From Acidobacteriota bacterium (GTDB lineage: Bacteria; Acidobacteriota; Thermoanaerobaculia; Multivoradales; Multivoraceae), in assembly GCA_011523565.1 (NCBI GenBank), contig WTGL01000055.1:1-34250 (forward strand): DNA of 34,250 nucleotides, written 5' to 3'. Position numbers and translations under genes: made by a program. Shown here one piece after another: positions 30,020 to 34,250 of this stretch; position 1 is the stretch's first letter; every line of letters starts with the position of its first letter. The notes under the pieces were generated by a model. That model was not told the origin of the DNA. It saw nothing but the letters and a program-made list of their open reading frames with translations, and did not search any database.

Positions 30020-32790
30020 GCGAGCGACGGCATTCTGCTGGGCTGCAAAGAGTCGAGTCGCGGCGTCCGCGCCGCGCTGACGCACCGAAACAGGCCTGTT
30101 TCATGCAAGTCCTGGTCCTCGTTCTCGTGTTTGGCGCCTGGTCTCCGCTGACAGCCGCGGCCCAGGACGAAGCGGTCTCGCTTCAGGACATCGAGCAGTG
30201 GATCCTGACCGGCCGCTACGGCGACGCGCTGGAGCAGCTTGACGCGAGGTCCGGTCAAGCGGACGATGCCGGGGCGCTTCGGCTGCGCGTGGAGGCGTTG
30301 ACCTCGATGGGTCGCTACGAGGACGCGGCTCGTGCGTTCGACGGCGCCAACGCGGCAGGCCTCGGTCTCGGCGTACTGCGTGGAAGGGTGGCACTCCTTG
30401 CCGGGGACCGGGAACAGGCCGGTCGCTGGTTCGAAGAGGCGCGGGCCGCCCGGGGCCCCGACGGCCTGGTCGCTGCGTTCGAGCTCGCGCTGCTCCTGTG
30501 GGAACGGGGAGAGATCGAGGAGGCGACCAGGGGCTTCTACGGGATGATCGACGCCTACAACCGGGGCGCGGCGGATACGGCGGCGGAGCTTCTCGCCGTC
30601 GGGCGAGCCTGCCAGTTGCTCGGGCGGGACGATCCTGAGCTCTTCAAGGATGCGCTGCGCGCCTACGACGAGGCGGTGGCGCTCGATCCTTCCTGGCCTT
30701 TGCCTCGTGTACGGATCGGCGAACTGTTCCTCGAGAAGTACGACAGCAGTCAGGCGCGTTCGTCGCTGGCCGATGTGCTGCGGATGAATCCGCGCCACCC
30801 GGAGGCCCTCCTCGCCATGGCGCGGACGATGCGGTTCGACGGCGATCCGCGGGCCCAGGCAACGCTCGACGCCGCTCTCGACGTCAACCCCAACCTGACG
30901 CCGGGGCGCGTCTTCCAGGCTTGGCTCCATCTCGGAGCGGAGCGCTTCAGGGAGGCCCGGGAAGAGGCCGGGAAGGCGCTTGACGTCGATTCCGGTTCGC
31001 TCACGGCGCGAACGCTGCTGGCTGCGGCGGCCTTCCTCGAGGGGCGCGACGAGGACTTCGCGCGTCTCCGCGACGGCGTGCTGGCCGACAACCCCCGCTA
31101 CGCCGATCTGTTCAACGATCTGGCCGATGCCAGCGCCGACAACCGGCTCTACCCGCAGGCGCGCGACTTCGCCGCGGAGGCGGTGCGGATCGATCCGAAG
31201 TCCTGGCGCGGTTACGGACTGCTGGGCATGAACCAGCTCCGGCTGGGCGATATCGACGCCGGCCGGGCGAACCTGGAAACCTCCTTCGCGGGCGATCCCT
31301 ACAACGTCTGGACCAAGAACACGCTCGACCTGCTCGACACGTTCGGCGAGTACCGGATGGTGGAGAGCGAGCACTTCGAGTTCCACATCCACGATCGGGA
31401 GGCCGATCTCCTGGCCCCGTACATGGTCGAGCTGGCCGAGGAGGCCTGGACGAAGCTTTCCGAGCGCTACCGTTTCGAGCCACCGACGCCGATCCGGGTG
31501 GAGGTCTATCCGTCGCATGCCGACTTCTCGGTTCGGACCGTCGGACTGGCGGGGCTCGGCGCCCTCGGTGTGTGCTTCGGGCCGGTACTCGCCCTCGATT
31601 CGCCCTCGGCGCGCCAGGTCGGCCACTTCAACTGGGGCGGCACGCTGTGGCACGAGATCGCGCACACCTTCACCCTGCTGGCCACCGACGCGAAGATCCC
31701 GCGGTGGTTCACCGAAGGCCTGTCCGTCCTTGAGGAACGCCGGGCGCGGCCCGGCTGGGGCGACGACGTGCAGGTGGGTTTCCTCACGGCGCTCCGCGAC
31801 GGCGAACTGCTGGGCATCGCTGAGATCAACGACGGTTTCGTGCGACCGAAGTTCCCGAACCAGATCGCGCTGTCTTACCTCCAGGCCTCCCTGATCAGCG
31901 AGTGGATCGAAGAGAACTACGGCTTCGGCGCCATTCGCTCGATGCTGGCGGGCTATCGCGACGGCAAGAGTACGGAGGACGTGTTCGACGAGGCGATGTC
32001 GCTTTCGCTCGACGACTTCGACGAGCGTTTCTTCGGCCACCTTCGCGAGCGCTTCGGCGGCGCCATGGCGGCGCTCGGCGATGCTCCGTCCGAGCCCGAC
32101 GAGGAGGATCAGGACGGGGGCGAAGGCGGACCGTCGCGCGCCCCGACCCGGAACCCCTTTGAACGCCGCGAACCGAATCTCGAGCAGTTGGCCCTGGCGG
32201 CGATGGAGAACCCGGACGACTTCAGAATCCAGATGACGTACGGCTACGCCCTGTTTCGCGAGGAGCGGTTCGCCGAGGCGGAGGAACCCCTCGTGCGCGG
32301 CCGCGACCTGTTCCCGGAATACGTCGGCTCCGGAAACGCCTACACTCTGCTGGCCGAGATTTACCGGCAGCAGGAACGCGAGGAGGAGGCGATCGAGGCG
32401 CTGATGACGCTGGTGGCAAGCAACGAAACGGCCTGGGATGAGCATCTGGCGCTGGCTGAATTGCTCGGCGCCGCCGGCCGCGAGGAAGAGGAGGCCGAGG
32501 TTCTCGAGCGGTCGCTCTACATCTCGCCATACGATCTGGGCGTGCATCGCCGGCTCGCCGAACTCGCCTTCGCTTCCGACCGCTTCGCCCTCGCCGTGCG
32601 CGAACGGGCCGCCCTGGTCGCCCTCGATCCACCCGACCGTGCGGTTGCGCTCTACGAGCTGGCGCTGGCGCAACACCGTGCAGGCCGGCAGGAGAGCGCG
32701 CGCCGGACGGTACTGAGGGCTCTCGAAGTGGCTCCGGGTTACGACCCGGCGCAGGAACTCCTGCTCGAGCTGGTGGGGAAGGGCTCGTGA
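30016..32790 (+). CDS. Exported TPR protein with HExxH gluzincin peptidase domain
   Basis: A 924-residue protein. GTG 30016 overlaps the previous stop (GTGA) but gives a long basic n-region before the signal (VLVLVLVFGAWSPLTAAAQ); ATG 30103 gives a normal signal peptide and is a real alternative. Residues about 50-440 are TPR repeats (for example YGDALEQLDARSG and ALRAYDEAVALDPSWPLP). The peptidase_MA-like domain spans about 450-690: MVESEHFEFHIHDRE, then LWHEIAHTFTLLA with His546, Glu547 and His550, and WFTEGLSVLEER supplying Glu567 as the third zinc ligand, 17 residues after His550. A linker rich in Asp/Glu/Gly and a second TPR block (about 715-920) follow. The active-site set looks complete, so it is probably a working zinc peptidase in the periplasm or at the surface, with the TPRs binding partners. 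Confidence 0.88.
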   Translation: MSERRHSAGLQRVESRRPRRADAPKQACFMQVLVLVLVFGAWSPLTAAAQDEAVSLQDIEQWILTGRYGDALEQLDARSGQADDAGALRLRVEALTSMGRYEDAARAFDGANAAGLGLGVLRGRVALLAGDREQAGRWFEEARAARGPDGLVAAFELALLLWERGEIEEATRGFYGMIDAYNRGAADTAAELLAVGRACQLLGRDDPELFKDALRAYDEAVALDPSWPLPRVRIGELFLEKYDSSQARSSLADVLRMNPRHPEALLAMARTMRFDGDPRAQATLDAALDVNPNLTPGRVFQAWLHLGAERFREAREEAGKALDVDSGSLTARTLLAAAAFLEGRDEDFARLRDGVLADNPRYADLFNDLADASADNRLYPQARDFAAEAVRIDPKSWRGYGLLGMNQLRLGDIDAGRANLETSFAGDPYNVWTKNTLDLLDTFGEYRMVESEHFEFHIHDREADLLAPYMVELAEEAWTKLSERYRFEPPTPIRVEVYPSHADFSVRTVGLAGLGALGVCFGPVLALDSPSARQVGHFNWGGTLWHEIAHTFTLLATDAKIPRWFTEGLSVLEERRARPGWGDDVQVGFLTALRDGELLGIAEINDGFVRPKFPNQIALSYLQASLISEWIEENYGFGAIRSMLAGYRDGKSTEDVFDEAMSLSLDDFDERFFGHLRERFGGAMAALGDAPSEPDEEDQDGGEGGPSRAPTRNPFERREPNLEQLALAAMENPDDFRIQMTYGYALFREERFAEAEEPLVRGRDLFPEYVGSGNAYTLLAEIYRQQEREEEAIEALMTLVASNETAWDEHLALAELLGAAGREEEEAEVLERSLYISPYDLGVHRRLAELAFASDRFALAVRERAALVALDPPDRAVALYELALAQHRAGRQESARRTVLRALEVAPGYDPAQELLLELVGKGS

Positions 32791-33590
32791 TGCGCACGAG
32801 AAGAGGACGTCGCGTACTGGCGGGTCTTGTCGTGCTCGCCGTGGTGGCCGGCGCCCTGCTCGCTCGCGACGACTTCTGGCGGGCGCCCAAGGTGGAGACG
32901 CCGTCGTACCCCTACTCGGGCGGGTTCACGTTCGCCCGGATCAAGTTCGAACCGACGTGGTGGGGCCCCGGCGACTTCATGTGGGGCCTCGACCTCAAAT
33001 GGAACCACGACTATCCGCTGGCGGAGCGGAACTTCACCCGGATCGTGGACGAGATGACCCACATCGACGTGTTCACGGGCGGCGGCAACGTGATCGAGCT
33101 GACCGATCCGCGGCTGTTCGAGCATCCCTGGGCCTACCTCTGCGAAGCAGGCTTCTGGAATCCCACGGAGGAGGAACTCGCCAACCTCCGCTCGTACCTG
33201 TTCAAGGGCGGCTTCCTGGTGGTCGACGACATCTTCGACCGGCCCGGCTATCCGATTTACTGGGAGAACACGGAGCGGCAGATGGGTCGCCTCCTGCCCG
33301 GTTACGAGCTCGTGCCGATGACGATCGACCACCCGGTGTTCCGGGCCTTCTTTCCGCTCGAAGACCTCGACTTCGACCTCGACCTTCCCGGCATCTACCC
33401 CGTGCGGGGGAAGATCTACGGCGTCTTCGAAGACAACGACCCGACCCGGCGCCTGATGGTCGCCATCAACTACAACATGGATATCGGTGACTTCTGGGAA
33501 TGGTCGGAGTACGCCCTCTACCCCGTGGACATCACCCAGAAGGGCTTCAAGCTGGGCGTGAACTACCTGATCTACGGAATGACTCACTGA
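32790..33590 (+). CDS. DUF4159 domain protein, copy 2
   Basis: A 266-residue protein with an N-terminal membrane or signal segment ([19 protein letters not shown]). The DUF4159 region covers most of the rest: [14 protein letters not shown], then [21 protein letters not shown], the [11 protein letters not shown] segment and a [20 protein letters not shown] terminus ending [11 protein letters not shown]. It is recognisably paralogous to the copy at 25730, above all in the GGF(L/W)V(I/V)DD and GDxWEW blocks. ATG 32790 overlaps the upstream stop as TGATG and has GGGGAAGGG six bases before; GTG 32787 is also in frame. It is immediately followed by the MoxR gene, the neighbour this domain typically has. 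The function is unknown. Confidence 0.88.
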   Translation: MRTRRGRRVLAGLVVLAVVAGALLARDDFWRAPKVETPSYPYSGGFTFARIKFEPTWWGPGDFMWGLDLKWNHDYPLAERNFTRIVDEMTHIDVFTGGGNVIELTDPRLFEHPWAYLCEAGFWNPTEEELANLRSYLFKGGFLVVDDIFDRPGYPIYWENTERQMGRLLPGYELVPMTIDHPVFRAFFPLEDLDFDLDLPGIYPVRGKIYGVFEDNDPTRRLMVAINYNMDIGDFWEWSEYALYPVDITQKGFKLGVNYLIYGMTH

Positions 33591-33598
33591 GGGGCCCC
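33591..33598. repeat. 8-bp perfect palindrome between DUF4159 copy 2 and MoxR
   Basis: GGGGCCCC begins on the base after the DUF4159 stop codon. It is short and GC-rich, so chance is a strong alternative in this genome. Confidence 0.3.
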
Positions 33599-33627
33599 GG
33601 AACTCCCCGAACATTGGCCCGAACGAT

Positions 33628-33631
33628 GGAG
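33628..33631 (+). promoter_or_regulatory. Ribosome binding site deciding the MoxR start
   Basis: GGAG lies six bases before ATG 33638, while ATG 33626 has no recognisable site upstream. The downstream ATG is therefore the preferred start. Confidence 0.5.
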
Positions 33632-33637
33632 AACCAG

Positions 33638-34250
33638 ATGAACGACACCCAGGAACAAGCGGCCGGCGATGTGCCGGGCGACCAGGGTTTGACGACCGGG
33701 CGGGACGTTGAACAGGCGGCCGGCGACGCCGCGAGCGCCCAGGGTCTGACCAGCGAAAGCGACGTCGAGCTGGCGGCGCGTCTTGCGGCGGGCAGGGAGC
33801 AGATCATGACCCAGCTCGCCAAGCAGATCGTCGGCCAGGAGGAGGTGCTGGGACAGGTGCTGATGACCCTGTTCGTCGGCGGCAACAGCATCCTGACGGG
33901 TGTGCCGGGTCTGGCGAAGACCCTGATCGTGCAGACCGTGGCGGAGATCCTGGACCTCGAGTTCAGCCGCATCCAGTTCACGCCCGACCTCATGCCGAGC
34001 GACATCACGGGTACCGACATCATCCAGGAGGATCACGACACGGGCCGGCGCGAAATGGTCTTCATGCCCGGGCCGATCTTCGCCCAGATCGTGCTCGCGG
34101 ACGAGATCAACCGGACGCCGCCCAAGACCCAGGCGGCGCTGCTCGAGGCGATGCAGGAGCACCGGGTCACCGTGCAGGGCCGGACCTACGACCTGAAGCA
34201 GCCGTTCTTCGTCTTCGCGACCCAGAACCCGATCGAGCTGGAAGGCACCT
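33638..34250 (+). CDS. MoxR family AAA+ ATPase (partial, runs off window)
   Basis: The first 204 residues of a MoxR ATPase; the reading frame is open to the window end. The core starts near residue 55 ([31 protein letters not shown]). Walker A is GVPGLAKT (residues 88-95, Lys94) and Walker B is LADE (Asp155, Glu156) followed by [18 protein letters not shown], the MoxR signature. The sensor region [13 protein letters not shown] is reached just before the edge. MoxR proteins act as chaperone-like ATPases together with VWA proteins, which fits the upstream VWA gene. The N-terminal extension (residues 1-50) is unusual: it contains a tandem 19-residue repeat rich in Ala, Gly, Asp and Gln. The DUF58 gene that usually follows would lie beyond the window. 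Confidence 0.95.
   Translation, partial: MNDTQEQAAGDVPGDQGLTTGRDVEQAAGDAASAQGLTSESDVELAARLAAGREQIMTQLAKQIVGQEEVLGQVLMTLFVGGNSILTGVPGLAKTLIVQTVAEILDLEFSRIQFTPDLMPSDITGTDIIQEDHDTGRREMVFMPGPIFAQIVLADEINRTPPKTQAALLEAMQEHRVTVQGRTYDLKQPFFVFATQNPIELEGT
33659..33772 (+). repeat. Tandem 57-bp imperfect repeat in the MoxR N-terminal extension
   Basis: 33659-33715 and 33716-33772 are adjacent 57-base units that each encode AAGD...QGLT...DVE patterns (19 residues each). They share the first ten bases and several codon blocks, while other positions have drifted. An in-frame duplication in a disordered, acidic leader is the simplest reading. Confidence 0.65.

Noticed and set aside
29893-32676. 927-residue minus-strand open frame
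   Set aside because: Antisense of the TPR-gluzincin gene; no motif or ribosome site.
1-34250. CRISPR arrays, tRNA/rRNA genes, insertion sequences, prophage or attachment sites
   Set aside because: No regularly spaced repeats, structural RNA signatures, transposase or integrase motifs were found; the window reads as ordinary chromosomal DNA.

Overview
The window is GC-rich bacterial chromosome, densely packed, with many GTG or TTG starts and no gap above about 200 bases. Two adjacent secreted proteins of the acidobacterial 'VWFA-related' type, together with DUF4159, MoxR and TPR-gluzincin genes, point to an uncultured-type Acidobacteriota genome. This taxonomic call is inference from gene content. 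No rRNA, tRNA, CRISPR array, insertion sequence or prophage gene was seen.

Layout. (1) 1-1488, minus: the start of a thiamine-diphosphate enzyme and an Lrp/AsnC regulator. (2) 1573-4965, plus: a phenylalanine/tyrosine catabolic operon of aminotransferase, 4-hydroxyphenylpyruvate dioxygenase and phenylalanine 4-hydroxylase, divergent from the regulator, with a pseudo-palindrome and a direct repeat between them. (3) 4962-6449, minus: an amidase whose stop overlaps the hydroxylase stop. (4) 6564-9973: tandem VWFA-related paralogs. (5) 10038-10496: a VOC protein. (6) 10506-11027, minus: an exported peroxiredoxin whose peroxidatic cysteine codon is an in-frame TGA, with a well-formed bacterial SECIS-like hairpin just downstream. 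This is a selenoprotein that ordinary gene calling splits in two. (7) 11208-14357: a large lipoprotein with beta-propeller, HEAT and cytochrome c regions. (8) 14371-19592, minus: dnaE translationally coupled to a PIG-L deacetylase. (9) 19732-24289: comEC, miaA and a TPR/SLH-like lipoprotein. (10) 24354-24977: an isochorismatase-type hydrolase. (11) 24974 to the window end: a run of envelope genes ending in a MoxR ATPase.

How the genes work together. The hydroxylase, aminotransferase and dioxygenase convert Phe to Tyr to 4-hydroxyphenylpyruvate to homogentisate; the downstream ring-opening genes and the pterin-recycling gene are not here. The last block joins an NTF2-like secreted protein, two DUF4159 proteins, a membrane VWA protein with a glutamine-amidotransferase-like region, a caspase/legumain-fold protein whose nucleophile position is Ser, a TPR-HExxH gluzincin and MoxR. 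Most junctions overlap by four bases, so the proteins are probably made in fixed proportion. It looks like a MoxR-driven envelope complex with peptidase-like parts, of unknown function.

The strongest discoveries are the selenocysteine peroxiredoxin with its SECIS-like element and the MoxR/VWA/pseudo-caspase/gluzincin operon.
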